A stretch of 64,000 nucleotides of DNA, from NCBI RefSeq assembly GCF_004114955.1, contig NZ_CP030053.1, positions 5,642,001 through 5,706,000 of the forward strand, in the 5' to 3' direction. Within the stretch, counting starts at the first letter, position 1. Each line of letters starts with the position of its first letter. The notes beneath the pieces were generated by a model. The model was not told the DNA's origin. It worked only from the letters and a program-made list of their open reading frames with translations, and made no database searches. The translations under genes and the position numbers were made by a program. This DNA is from Bradyrhizobium guangzhouense (lineage in GTDB: Bacteria > Pseudomonadota > Alphaproteobacteria > Rhizobiales > Xanthobacteraceae). This document shows positions 18,204 to 26,658 of the stretch, piece after piece.

Positions 18204-19196
18204 ATGAGGAGGCGGAACTTCATCGGAGGGGTGGGTTTGCTTCTGTTGACCCGTGCCTCCAGAGCACAGCCATCGGCAAATCAACGACGGATTGCCATCG
18301 TGGCACCTTGGCACTCGATTGAGGAACTCACGAGAAACCCGGTTTATCGCGCATTTCTTGACGAGCTTGCACGCTTGGGGTTTGTCGAGGGAGAAAACTT
18401 GATCGTTAACCGCTATTCGGGGGACGGCAAGCTGGACAGCTATCCCGAGTTGGCCCGAACGGTCGTGAAGGACAATCCAGAGGCGATCTTGACCGGCGCG
18501 GGTCCGATGACGCTCGCGCTCAAATCAGCGACGCAAAGCATTCCTATAGTCACGATCATAGGAGACCCGGTGGTTTGGGGACTTGCGGAAACGCTGGCGC
18601 GACCTGGTGCAAATGTGACCGGCGTCACCGTTGATGCTGGCATTGAACTTCATGGAAAGCGTCTAGAACTTTTGCGAGAGACAAGACCTGGGGCCTCGAG
18701 ATTGGCCTACCTAGCGTCTTCGTCAGCGTGGAAGCAGCCTCAGGGCGCGATGGTCCGAGAGGCCGCACAATCTTTCAAGCTTTCCGTAGCGCATGTAGAT
18801 TTGGGGAGTAACTTGAATGATGCCTCCTATGAGGCAGCCTTCGCATCGACGAGTTGGACCAACTCAGATGTGCTGCTCGTTTCCGATGAACCAGAGCATC
18901 TATCCCATAGCGGGACCCTAGTTAGTTTAACTACGAGCGTTCGCGTCCCGGCCTGCTATCCTTTCCGTGACCTCGTCGTTGCCGGTGGGCTCATGGCTTA
19001 CTATCGGGATCTGATCGACGCGTTTCGGCAGCTCGCGGCCCAGATGAAGCAGGTATTAACCGGACAGAACCCCGCCGAGATACCATTCCGGCAACCGACT
19101 AATTTTCGGTTGTCGATCAATACGAAGGCTGCCCTGAAAATTGGTCTGATTCTGCCGCAGGCGATACTCGTCAGCGCCGATGAGGTGATTGAATAG
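18204..19196 (+). CDS. ABC_sub_bind (PF04392) solute-binding protein, tandem copy 2
   Basis: The protein has 330 residues and starts MRRRNFIGGVGLLLLTRASR, again a twin-arginine-like signal. Family blocks include YRAFLDELARLGFVEGENL, IVTIIGDPVVWGLAETLARP and the terminal INTKAALKIGLILPQAILVS. It differs clearly from copies 1 and 3, so the array is old rather than a fresh duplication. No permease or ATPase gene is nearby. Binding of an unidentified solute in the periplasm is the safest statement. Confidence 0.84.
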   Translation: MRRRNFIGGVGLLLLTRASRAQPSANQRRIAIVAPWHSIEELTRNPVYRAFLDELARLGFVEGENLIVNRYSGDGKLDSYPELARTVVKDNPEAILTGAGPMTLALKSATQSIPIVTIIGDPVVWGLAETLARPGANVTGVTVDAGIELHGKRLELLRETRPGASRLAYLASSSAWKQPQGAMVREAAQSFKLSVAHVDLGSNLNDASYEAAFASTSWTNSDVLLVSDEPEHLSHSGTLVSLTTSVRVPACYPFRDLVVAGGLMAYYRDLIDAFRQLAAQMKQVLTGQNPAEIPFRQPTNFRLSINTKAALKIGLILPQAILVSADEVIE

Positions 19197-19364
19197 ACTT
19201 TGTTGTTGCGAGGCACGAGTCTGCAACTGTTCCTCAACGAACCAATCACGGCATGGTGCGCGACGGCACCTTTTGACGCTTAGCGGAATGGCTCTGCCAT
19301 CCCCCTAGCATCGCTCAAGCTGGCATGGTGAAATGGGGCGAGAACAAGATCGATTGGGTGGGAG

Positions 19365-20318
19365 ATGAGGCGGCGAGAATTCATTTTTGGCGTCGGTGCC
19401 TCGATGGTCTCACCTATCGAGCTCAAAGCACAACATCGGAAAATCTGGCGTGTTGGATTTCTTGGATCAGGACGACTTGATCTGGCGCTGCCAGTTTTTC
19501 GGCGGCGAATGATTGAACAAGGGTACGTTGAAGGTAGTACCTACGTCCTCGATGTGCGCGAAGCCAGGGGCCAATTTGATCTGCTGCCCCAATTAATGAA
19601 AGAGATTATGAACGGCGGCCCGGATGTTATCGTCGCCGAAGCTACGCCAGCTATTGCGGTGGCGCAGCATGCAACAAGCACTATTCCGATCGTAATGGCG
19701 CCATCGACCGATCCGGTTGGCTCCGGTTTCGTCGAGAGCTTTGCTCACCCCGGAGGGAATATAACGGGCTTTGCCAACATGTTTGGCGATCTCGCGGCGA
19801 AGTCCCTGGAGATGTTGCGTTTGGTTGTGCCAAGCGTCAAACGCATTGCCGTATTGATGTCGGCAAATCCAACCCACCAGAAAATGCTTGAGCTCGCGCG
19901 TGGCGGTGCGGATCGATTGGGGCTCACACTCTTTCCGTTCGTGGCACCAGCCCCGGCGGACCTAGAGCGGGCTTTTAGCGGAATGAAGGAGACCAATTGC
20001 GAGGCGGTCTACGTATTAGCTGATCCTTTTCGTCCCGCGATTGCGAAGCTAGCAGCAGAGGCGCGACTTCCCTCGATTTACCAGTATAGCTTGTTCGTCG
20101 ATATTGGTGGGCTTATGAGCTACGGCCCGAACATATTGAGTATTTTCGACCGAGCTGCCGTCTACGTCGATAAGATAATCAAGGGAGCGCGTCCTGCGGA
20201 CTTGCCGGTCGAGCAACCTGAGCGGTTCGAACTGGTGCTTAACTTGAAAGCCGCCAAGGCGCTGGGTTTGTCGATATCTCCGTCCGCAATCTCATTGGCC
20301 GATAAAGTGTTAGAGTAA
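19365..20318 (+). CDS. ABC_sub_bind (PF04392) solute-binding protein, tandem copy 3
   Basis: The protein has 317 residues, opening MRRREFIFGVGASMVSPIEL. The expected blocks are present: FRRRMIEQGYVEGSTYVLDV, STIPIVMAPSTDPVGSGFVE, SFAHPGGNITGFANM and LNLKAAKALGLSISPSAISL. The signal region lacks a clean AxA cleavage site, so export is likely but less clear than for copies 1 and 2. It ends the tandem array; 298 bases that show nothing recognisable (20319-20615) separate it from the hemC fragment. Confidence 0.84.
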   Translation: MRRREFIFGVGASMVSPIELKAQHRKIWRVGFLGSGRLDLALPVFRRRMIEQGYVEGSTYVLDVREARGQFDLLPQLMKEIMNGGPDVIVAEATPAIAVAQHATSTIPIVMAPSTDPVGSGFVESFAHPGGNITGFANMFGDLAAKSLEMLRLVVPSVKRIAVLMSANPTHQKMLELARGGADRLGLTLFPFVAPAPADLERAFSGMKETNCEAVYVLADPFRPAIAKLAAEARLPSIYQYSLFVDIGGLMSYGPNILSIFDRAAVYVDKIIKGARPADLPVEQPERFELVLNLKAAKALGLSISPSAISLADKVLE

Positions 20319-20615
20319 GACCACGGCATCAGTCACGGATCCTAACAGCAACGGCGAGCGCTTCCCGGTTGATGATGTCGGCTTATGGCTCTTAGCCGAC
20401 CTTCCTCCAGCGTTACTCGCTTGGACCGGTTTAGACCCACCGCGGTCACCGAGTAATCGTTCGTTGCAACAGTGGCAGCTTCAGTTTGCGAACGGCGAAA
20501 TGAACGAAAAAGTTGCGGAGGGCACTTGGTACTATGACGGCAAAATCCCGAGGCGAGTCGCCGAAGTGGTAGGTGGAGAGAGCACTTCGCATCACTCCAC
20601 TGAACTCATGGGTAC

Positions 20616-20872
20616 GGCCTGCCGTGGCCTGCTGCGCTCGATGATCTCGGCGGCGCCCTTGCCCAGCAGATCCAGTTCGACGCTACGTCCGAGTTCACGC
20701 GGCCGATTGGCCCGCCCTGCGCCTGAAGCTTCGATGATGGTGTTGCCGGAGAGATCGAGCACAGACGCTGTAAGCGACATCTGATAGCCTGCGATGGTCG
20801 AGAAGCCGGCCGCCGGCGAATTGCAATGGCCGCTCAGCACCCGCAACGCTCAACATCGGCGGAGGCGTGGGC
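20616..20872 (-). pseudogene. Detached copy of the hemC 3' end
   Basis: On the minus strand this segment encodes GHCNSPAAGFSTIAGYQMS and the following 55 residues, almost the same as the end of the hemC gene at 22362-23342. The DNA is also closely similar over about 250 bases. It starts inside the cofactor-Cys region and has no N-terminal part, promoter or start signal. It directly abuts a LysR-like 3' fragment. I read it as a duplication or recombination scar, not a working gene. Confidence 0.85.
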
Positions 20873-20873
20873 A

Positions 20874-20927
20874 AGCTCGTCATTGGTAGCGCCCGAGAGC
20901 TCGCAAAACCGATGGCGAAGCCGAAGT
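20874..20927 (+). pseudogene. LysR-like 3' end fragment
   Basis: Plus-strand translation reads LVIGSARELAKPMAKPK then stop, against LVIDSARELAKPMVKGK then stop at the end of the LysR gene ending at 16728. The similarity continues weakly for about 50 bases past the stop codon. The fragment abuts the hemC fragment with no space. It marks one end of a rearrangement and codes for nothing useful alone. Confidence 0.65.
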
Positions 20928-21004
20928 GACGAACCGGATGTCGGCTTGTGAGCCGTCGCGGGCCTTCGGCCGCTGCTCCTCGCAGCCGCCAAGAGGGGGT
21001 ATGG

Positions 21005-21544
21005 CTAGTTGCGCTTGGCGATTTCGCGATACAGCGACTCGGGGCTAACACTGAGTTCGGCAGCAAGGCGCACCCACTGCCCCTTGGAAGGGGGAGGACC
21101 GCGCCACGCAATCCATGCATCGAGGCGCTCGGCAACGGTTTTCATGGACAGGATTTCCGCGTGGAAGCGCGCATTTTGAAGCTCATGAGCGAAGTGTCGA
21201 ATGAGAGCCAATCCGAGCGTGGGATTTTGCGCGAGGCGGTTCAGGAACTCTCTCTTCGAGACGGCCCAAGCTGTTGAACTCGAAACCGCGACTGCGGCAC
21301 AGTGGTAAGTTGGGGAATCGATTGACGCTTCCGCGAGCATTGTCCCCGGTCCAGCGTGCTGGAGCACAAGTGAAGCTCCGGAAGCCTGATGTCGCACCAA
21401 ATCGATAGCCCCGCCGGTCACCATGAAGATGTACCGGACCGGGTCTCCCTGGCGGAAGACGGTCTCGCCAGGCTGGAAGCCTAGATGGCGTCGGTCGAGG
21501 CCTTTCAGTAGCGGGGCAAGATCGGAGAACATGATAGCAATCAT
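21005..21544 (-). CDS. Crp/Fnr-family transcriptional regulator
   Basis: From the start at 21544 (MIAIMFSDLAPLLKGLDRRH) the protein has 179 residues; 21532 is an alternative. A cyclic-nucleotide-binding-like jelly roll is visible (FQPGETVFRQGDPVRYIFMV, PGTMLAEASIDS). The C-terminal part is a shortened winged helix with recognition helix LAAELSVSPESLYREIA and almost no wing after it. There are no Fnr-type N-terminal cysteines, so oxygen sensing by an FeS cluster is not supported. It is divergent from the exported Met/His-rich protein with 49 bases between the start codons, which makes that gene its most likely target. Confidence 0.85.
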   Translation of the reverse strand: MIAIMFSDLAPLLKGLDRRHLGFQPGETVFRQGDPVRYIFMVTGGAIDLVRHQASGASLVLQHAGPGTMLAEASIDSPTYHCAAVAVSSSTAWAVSKREFLNRLAQNPTLGLALIRHFAHELQNARFHAEILSMKTVAERLDAWIAWRGPPPSKGQWVRLAAELSVSPESLYREIAKRN

Positions 21545-21593
21545 GTTCCTGAAGCGACCGCTATGGCAAGATGCCTCAACAGGAGAGTACCCC

Positions 21594-22238
21594 ATGCGCC
21601 TACTCGCATTCGCACTTTTGCTCCTTCCAATGGCAGCACTGGCCCAGCAGCCCGAGCAACAGCATCAACATTCGATGCGCGGCGAGAGCATGCCCGGCAA
21701 GCCCATGCCGATGGACCACACGCAAATGATGAACCATATGCAGATGATGCACGGTGGGAGCATCAACGAGACGGATGCGCGCAAAGACACCCGAGCGCCG
21801 ACCGAGCCGGGACAGTCCGCCTTCGCAGCAATTCAGGAGATCGTTCAAATTCTGGAAGATGATCCGCAAACGGATTGGTCGAAGGTCAACATCGAAGCAC
21901 TACGCCAGCACCTGATCGACATGAATAACGTCACCCTGGCCGCTCATGTCAGCAACGAAGCAATCGATGGCGGGATGAAATTTGTCGTCACGGGTGACGG
22001 TGCCGTCCGCGATTCCATCCAGCGAATGACGTCAGCACACGCCGCAACCATGGACGGCGTGGGTGGCTGGCATTTCGTCGCGAAGGACACTGACGAGGGT
22101 TCCATCTTTGAAGTCCGCGTACCGCCGCAAGATATGGATAAGCTGAAGGCGCTTGGCTTCATTGGCACCATGACACGCGGGATGCATCACCAGCAGCATC
22201 ATCTGATGGTAGCCAAGGGCGAACATCCGCACGGCTGA
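21594..22238 (+). CDS. Exported Met/His-rich protein of unknown function
   Basis: An AGGAG sequence precedes the ATG at 21594; the product has 214 residues. The first 17 residues (MRLLAFALLLLPMAALA) are a signal peptide. Residues 20-55 are rich in Met and His (for example MPGKPMPMDHTQMMNHMQMM), resembling copper-binding periplasmic segments. The rest, with DWSKVNIEALRQHLIDMNNV and a His-rich end (GMHHQQHHLMVAKGEHPHG), matches no family I can name. A metal-handling role is inference from composition only. The divergent Crp-like gene may regulate it. Confidence 0.75.
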   Translation: MRLLAFALLLLPMAALAQQPEQQHQHSMRGESMPGKPMPMDHTQMMNHMQMMHGGSINETDARKDTRAPTEPGQSAFAAIQEIVQILEDDPQTDWSKVNIEALRQHLIDMNNVTLAAHVSNEAIDGGMKFVVTGDGAVRDSIQRMTSAHAATMDGVGGWHFVAKDTDEGSIFEVRVPPQDMDKLKALGFIGTMTRGMHHQQHHLMVAKGEHPHG

Positions 22239-22361
22239 CGGCACGCCCGAATGCCTGACCTACGGCCCCATTCCCCATTCGTCAGCTTGTGATCCGAGCA
22301 GATATCGCGCTTGCGCGCTATCAGTGCATCGCAGACGCTCTTGAACGCGTGGGCAGATGGC

Positions 22362-23342
22362 CTACCGTGGCCGGCTGCGCTCGATGATTTCGGCGGCGCC
22401 TTTGCCCAACAGATCCAGTCCGACGCTACGTCCGAGTTCACGCGGCCGATTGGCCGGCCCTGTGCCTGAAGCTTCGATGATGGTGTTGCCGGAGAGATCG
22501 AGCACAGACGCCGTCAGCGACATCTGATCGCCTGCGATGGTCGAGAAGCCGGCGACCGGCGAATTGCAGTGACCGTTCAGCACCCACAGCACCTCGCGCT
22601 CGGCATCGGCCGAGGCGTGTGCGGCGTGATCGTCGATGGACGACAGGATTTGTCGCGTTGGCCAGTCCTGCGCAGCGCATTCGACCGCGACGATACCCTG
22701 CCCTGCCGCGGGCAGCATCTCCGCCACGGTGAACTCGTAGGCGATCCGGCTGGAAAGACCGACGCGATCGAGGCCCGAGCGCGCCATGATCAGCGCATCG
22801 GCAGGCCCCACCGCGCCGCCATCCGGCAGCTTCTGCATCTCGCCATGATCGAGCTTTCGCACCCGCGTGTCGGCGGCGCCACGGAAGTGAATCACCTCGA
22901 CCTCAGGAAACAATCGCCGCGCATAGGCGGCGCGACGCACGGCATTGGTGCCGATTTTGAACCCCTTGCCGCGAGACTGGCGCAGCGCCTCCAGCGTCAC
23001 GCCCGCGCGCAGCACCAGCGCGTCGCCGGGCGGATCGCGCGACAGCGTGGCGCCGATGACGAGGCCGGGCGTGTCTTCGTTGCCCGGCATGTCCTTCAAC
23101 GAATGCATCGCGGCCTGCAATTCGCCCGCGAGCACGGCGGCCCGGATCTGTGCGACGAACGCCCCGCCCTTGCCGCCATGGGGCAGCAGCTTGCCGGTCT
23201 GGTCGATATCACCCGTGGTGTCGAACTTGACGATTTCGACGTCGAGGCCTGATACGGCTGCTGTCAGACGGCGCGCAATCTCTTCCGTCTGTGCCAGCGC
23301 CATCGCGCTCTTGCGGGTGCCGATCTTGAATCGCGGTGCCAA
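22362..23342 (-). CDS. hemC: Divergent hydroxymethylbilane synthase (porphobilinogen deaminase)
   Basis: I place the start at a TTG (23342) because AAAGGA lies eight bases upstream; this gives 326 residues beginning MAPRFKIGTRKSAMALAQ. Key family features remain: R in GTRKS, Asp in AAMHSLKDMPG (the catalytic Asp), the RR in KIGTNAVRRAAYARR, and Cys in LNGHCNSPVAGFS, which would carry the dipyrromethane cofactor. Other blocks differ from ordinary HemC, for example GGKGGAFVAQ in place of GGKGLFxKE. It could be a second paralogue. It follows the GMC oxidoreductase by 25 bases on the same strand, and a copy of its 3' end lies at 20616-20872. Confidence 0.85.
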   Translation of the reverse strand: MAPRFKIGTRKSAMALAQTEEIARRLTAAVSGLDVEIVKFDTTGDIDQTGKLLPHGGKGGAFVAQIRAAVLAGELQAAMHSLKDMPGNEDTPGLVIGATLSRDPPGDALVLRAGVTLEALRQSRGKGFKIGTNAVRRAAYARRLFPEVEVIHFRGAADTRVRKLDHGEMQKLPDGGAVGPADALIMARSGLDRVGLSSRIAYEFTVAEMLPAAGQGIVAVECAAQDWPTRQILSSIDDHAAHASADAEREVLWVLNGHCNSPVAGFSTIAGDQMSLTASVLDLSGNTIIEASGTGPANRPRELGRSVGLDLLGKGAAEIIERSRPR

Positions 23343-23367
23343 GCCGTTTGTCCTTTCGAGCCGCAAA

Positions 23368-24993
23368 TTACCGCGCGTCCTGCAATATCATATCGGAGGC
23401 CTTCTCCGCGATCATGATGATCGGCGCGTTGGTGTTCCCCGAGACGAGATCCGGCATGATCGAGCCGTCGACGACGCGAAGGCCCTCGAGCCCCCTCACC
23501 TTCAGCCGCTGGTCCACCACCGCGAGCGCGTCATTGCCCATACGACAGGTCGAGGTCGGATGGTAGATGGTGCTGCCGCGCTCGCGGCAATAATCCAGGA
23601 TCTCGGCGTCCGTGGATACCTTGGTGCCGGGGTCATACTCGCCGACCACGAACGGCTTCAACGCCGGCGCATTCAGGATTTTCCGCAGGATCTTGATGCC
23701 TTCGACATTGGTGGTGCGATCCGTCTCGGTCGACATGTAGTTGATGCGGATTTCCGGCGGCACGGTCGCATCAGCGCTCTTGATGCGCAGGGAGCCCCGG
23801 CTTTCGGGCCGGAGCTGGCACACCGACGCGGTGAAGCCGGAGAAATCGTGCAGCCGCTCGCCCATCTTGTCGGTCGAGAACGGCAGGAAGTGCACCTGGA
23901 TGTCGGGCGAGGCCAGCCGCGGACTGGTCTTGAAGAACGCGCCGGCGGTGCCGGCCGCGATCGTCAGCCAGCCTTTCCGGAACAGCGCATAGCGCGCACC
24001 GGCCAGCGTGCGGCGGAGCGGATGGTTGACGGTGTCGTTCAGCGTGATCTTCTGCGAGCATTTCATCACGATGCGGACCTGCATGTGGTCCTGGAGATCG
24101 TGGCCGACGCCTTGCGCGTCGAGCACGACATCGATGCCGTATTTGCGCAGGAGATCGGCGGGGCCGACGCCGGAGAGCTGCAACAGTTGCGGCGAGTTAT
24201 AGGCGCCGCTCGACAGCACGACCTCCTTCCGCGCCCGCGCGCGGCGCAGGGTTGAGCCCTGCATGTATGCGACCCCGACCGCGCGGCGGCCCTCGAACAG
24301 CACGCGCTGGGCGAGCGCCTCCGTCTCGACCTTGAGATTGCTGCGCGCCTTCGCGGGGCCGAGATAGGCCACCGAAGTCGAGGCGCGGCGGCCGTTGCGC
24401 GTGGTGGTCTGGAACAGGCCGACGCCTTCCTGGGTCGCGCCGTTGAAATCGGGGTTGTAGGGCAGACCGGTCTCGACGGCAGCATCGATGAAGGCTTTCG
24501 ACAGCGGATCGGTCACGACCATGTTCGAGACCGGCAGCGGCCCGCCGGTGCCGTGATATTGATCGGCGCCGCGCGTCTGGTTCTCCGCCTTCTTGAAATA
24601 GGGCAGCACGTCGTCATAACCCCAGCCGGCATTGCCGTGCTGGCGCCAGCGGTCGTAATCCTCGTGCTGGCCGCGGACGTAAAGCAAGCCGTTGATCGAG
24701 CTCGATCCGCCCAGCGTCTTGCCGCGCGGCTGGAACACCTGCCGTCCCTTCAGCTCGGGCTCCGGCTCGGTCTGGTACATCCAGTTGACGGACTTTTCCT
24801 TGAACAGTTTTCCGTAGCCGAGCGGCACATGGATCCAGATGTTGGAATCCTTGGGTCCCGCCTCGAGCAGCAGCACCCTGTGCTGGCCGTTCGCCGAGAG
24901 GCGGTTGGCGAGCACGCAGCCGGCGGAGCCGGCGCCGACGATGATGTAGTCGAACTCGGGGTCGGACGGTGTGAGGGATGAAGTTGCGTTCAT
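23368..24993 (-). CDS. GMC-family oxidoreductase (choline/alcohol-dehydrogenase-like)
   Basis: The 541-residue flavoprotein starts with an FAD-binding Rossmann motif (YIIVGAGSAGCVLANRLS at about residues 15-32). It has the GMC signature around KTLGGSSSINGLLYVRG, a second signature near SSGAYNSPQLLQLSGVG, and the catalytic His in STIYHPTSTCRMG, followed by SGNTNAPIIMIAEKASDM. Family members oxidise primary alcohols such as choline, glucose or polyethylene glycol. No betaine-aldehyde dehydrogenase is nearby, so choline is not favoured. It lies 53 bases downstream of the TetR gene on the same strand and may be autoregulated with it. Confidence 0.88.
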   Translation of the reverse strand: MNATSSLTPSDPEFDYIIVGAGSAGCVLANRLSANGQHRVLLLEAGPKDSNIWIHVPLGYGKLFKEKSVNWMYQTEPEPELKGRQVFQPRGKTLGGSSSINGLLYVRGQHEDYDRWRQHGNAGWGYDDVLPYFKKAENQTRGADQYHGTGGPLPVSNMVVTDPLSKAFIDAAVETGLPYNPDFNGATQEGVGLFQTTTRNGRRASTSVAYLGPAKARSNLKVETEALAQRVLFEGRRAVGVAYMQGSTLRRARARKEVVLSSGAYNSPQLLQLSGVGPADLLRKYGIDVVLDAQGVGHDLQDHMQVRIVMKCSQKITLNDTVNHPLRRTLAGARYALFRKGWLTIAAGTAGAFFKTSPRLASPDIQVHFLPFSTDKMGERLHDFSGFTASVCQLRPESRGSLRIKSADATVPPEIRINYMSTETDRTTNVEGIKILRKILNAPALKPFVVGEYDPGTKVSTDAEILDYCRERGSTIYHPTSTCRMGNDALAVVDQRLKVRGLEGLRVVDGSIMPDLVSGNTNAPIIMIAEKASDMILQDAR

Positions 24994-25046
24994 GCGCTAC
25001 TATTCTTCTTGTTGGCGTGGGCGTTTCCGTTTCGTCACTAGCACAA

Positions 25047-25637
25047 TCATGCGCGCTGACGCAGCGCCTCGACCAGCGACTTGAACGCACGGGCATATTC
25101 CGCGCCTGCCCTTGCGATATCGGCGCGCCCGGCGCAGGCGACCGCGGCCTCCGTCACCGCACCGAGCAGCAGCCGTGCCAGCGGCTCGACCGGCTGCTTT
25201 GCGATCAGGCCGGCCTCCATGGCCACCGCGAGCGCGCGCGGCATCTTGCCGCCGAAGTGCCTTGCATCGATCTCGCGCCAGCGTTCCCAGCCGAGCACGG
25301 CGGGCCCGTCGCGCAAGATGATCTGGCCGGTCGGTCCCTTGGCAGTCGCCGCAAAGTAATGCTGTGTGCCGGCGACCATGGCGGCCAGCACATCCTTCTC
25401 GGCGCGCGCGGCGCTGTCGATCTCGACGACGAGGTCGCGCGAGACGGCATCGAACACCGCTTCGAACACCGCCTCCTTGGTCTTGAAGTGATGATAGACC
25501 GCGCCCTTGGCGACGTGGGCGGCCTCCGCGATCTCGTCCATCGTGGTGGCGGCAAAGCCCTGCGTCCCGAACAGCCGTCGCGCCGCCGCCAGGATAGCCT
25601 CCGATGTTGCTGCGCGCCGCTCTGCTTGTTTGGCCAT
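25047..25637 (-). CDS. TetR-family transcriptional regulator
   Basis: The 196-residue protein has the TetR helix-turn-helix at residues about 8-55 (AILAAARRLFGTQGFAATTM, then AHVAKGAVYHHFKTKEAVF), and an all-helical ligand domain follows. Such proteins usually repress adjacent genes and release DNA on binding a small ligand. Two overlapping inverted repeats of the TetR type lie at 25915-25941 beside the divergent SnoaL-like gene, and the GMC gene follows on the same strand, so either or both may be targets. Confidence 0.9.
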   Translation of the reverse strand: MAKQAERRAATSEAILAAARRLFGTQGFAATTMDEIAEAAHVAKGAVYHHFKTKEAVFEAVFDAVSRDLVVEIDSAARAEKDVLAAMVAGTQHYFAATAKGPTGQIILRDGPAVLGWERWREIDARHFGGKMPRALAVAMEAGLIAKQPVEPLARLLLGAVTEAAVACAGRADIARAGAEYARAFKSLVEALRQRA

Positions 25638-25670
25638 GCTATTCCTGTCTAGCGCAGATCGGGCCGCGGG

Positions 25671-25835
25671 CTGGCTTCGCCTCTCCCGCTTGCGGGAGAG
25701 GCCGACACGCCCGGGCGATGCGAAGCATCGTCCCGCGCGTGGCGGATGAGGGTTCTTTCCTCTAGGGGATTGTCCCGTCGCGGAAACACCCTCTCCCCAG
25801 CCCTCCCCCGCGAGCGGGGGAGGGAGCCGACCGCC
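25671..25835. repeat. Intergenic paired-hairpin repeat
   Basis: Two hairpins, CCTCTCCCGCttGCGGGAGAGG around 25680-25701 and CCCTCCCCCGCgaGCGGGGGAGGG around 25801-25824, bracket a core with GGCGATGCGAAGCATCGTC. This form is common between genes in Bradyrhizobium and its relatives. It lies between the TetR gene and its candidate operator. Confidence 0.65.
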
Positions 25836-25914
25836 TTCGCGGACGCACTCGATCTGTCCTGGCGATGCTCTAATCGAATTCGCCCTCCACCACCAGTTGA
25901 CTTTTCGACCCCCG

Positions 25915-25941
25915 GTCGGTATTTACCGACTATCAGTCGGT
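25915..25941. promoter_or_regulatory. Two overlapping TetR-type operators
   Basis: GTCGGTA-TT-TACCGAC (25915-25930) is a perfect 7-bp inverted repeat with a 2-base spacer. ACCGAC-TATCA-GTCGGT (25925-25941) is a second perfect repeat that reuses the middle ACCGAC. The three half-sites are evenly spaced, 5 bases apart. The site ends 20 bases before the SnoaL-like ATG. TetR proteins commonly bind such accgac/gtcggt repeats; the TetR product next door is the obvious candidate. Confidence 0.75.
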
Positions 25942-25961
25942 TTTATTCATGAGGTGCGCCC

Positions 25962-26327
25962 ATGCCGAGCCGTGACGTCGTTGAAGCCTTTGCAAGGCGG
26001 CTGGAGGCCGGGGAGTTCGTCGAGGCGATCGAGCAGTACTACACGCCCGATGCCGCGACCTATGAGAACAACGCCGCGCCGACGGTCGGCCGCGACAAGC
26101 TCATCGCCAAGGAGCGCGGCGTGCTGGCGGCGTCCAAGGAGGTCAAGGCCGTGCGCGTCGGGCCGAGCCTGATCGACGGCGACAATGTCGCGAGCCGCTG
26201 GGTGTTCAGCTTCACCAACGCCGAAGGCGTCACGCGAACGCTGGAGGAAATCGCCTGGCAGACCTGGCAGGGCGACAAGCTGATCGAGGAGCGGTTCTTC
26301 TACGACCCGAAGCAAATGGGGCGGTGA
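25962..26327 (+). CDS. SnoaL/NTF2-like small protein
   Basis: The protein has 121 residues and begins MPSRDVVEAFARRLEAGEFV, with GAGGTG six bases before the ATG. The cone-like alpha/beta-barrel pattern of the SnoaL/NTF2 fold is visible: an N-terminal helix, YYTPDAATYENNAAPTVGR, then long strands ending LIEERFFYDPKQM. Members include polyketide cyclases, dehydratases and proteins of unknown role. It is preceded by the double TetR operator, so it is probably repressed by the divergent regulator. The reaction cannot be assigned. Confidence 0.8.
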   Translation: MPSRDVVEAFARRLEAGEFVEAIEQYYTPDAATYENNAAPTVGRDKLIAKERGVLAASKEVKAVRVGPSLIDGDNVASRWVFSFTNAEGVTRTLEEIAWQTWQGDKLIEERFFYDPKQMGR

Positions 26328-26340
26328 CGGCCAAACGCAG

Positions 26341-26470
26341 CGCTGTCATCGCCCGGCTCGATCGGGCGATCCAGTACTCCGTGAAGGTTGTGATTGATCC
26401 GATGGGCCGCGGCGTACCGGATGCTCCGCCCCCCGTGCGCAATGGCGCACTAGGCGGGGGCATGACAGCG
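26341..26470. repeat. Dispersed paired-hairpin intergenic repeat, copy 2
   Basis: Both ends contain GCTGTCAT in inverted orientation (GCTGTCAT at the left, ATGACAGC at the right), with CGATCCAGTACTCCG and GGCGTACCGGATGC as inner matching segments. The ends and inner segments match the elements at 812-930 and 31685-31792. It fills most of the 331-base gap between the SnoaL-like and GGDEF-EAL genes; nothing else was recognised there. Confidence 0.68.
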
Positions 26471-26658
26471 GAGTTGGTGGCGGCGGACCACCGTCCCCGC
26501 GCATTTGTATCGATTTGTTATCGATACTCTCCTTCGAACACGCAGAAGTGGTCGCGGCGACAGCAGCAATCGGGGATAATTCATAGTTCGTCAAAGATTT
26601 GCGGCGAATTCTCCTGATCGAGCCGAAAACAACGGCCCGTGCTGCTGCAGGCTCTGGA

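Noticed and set aside
20464..20784. 106-codon plus-strand frame near the hemC fragment
   Set aside because: Most of it is antisense to the hemC copy and the rest matches nothing.
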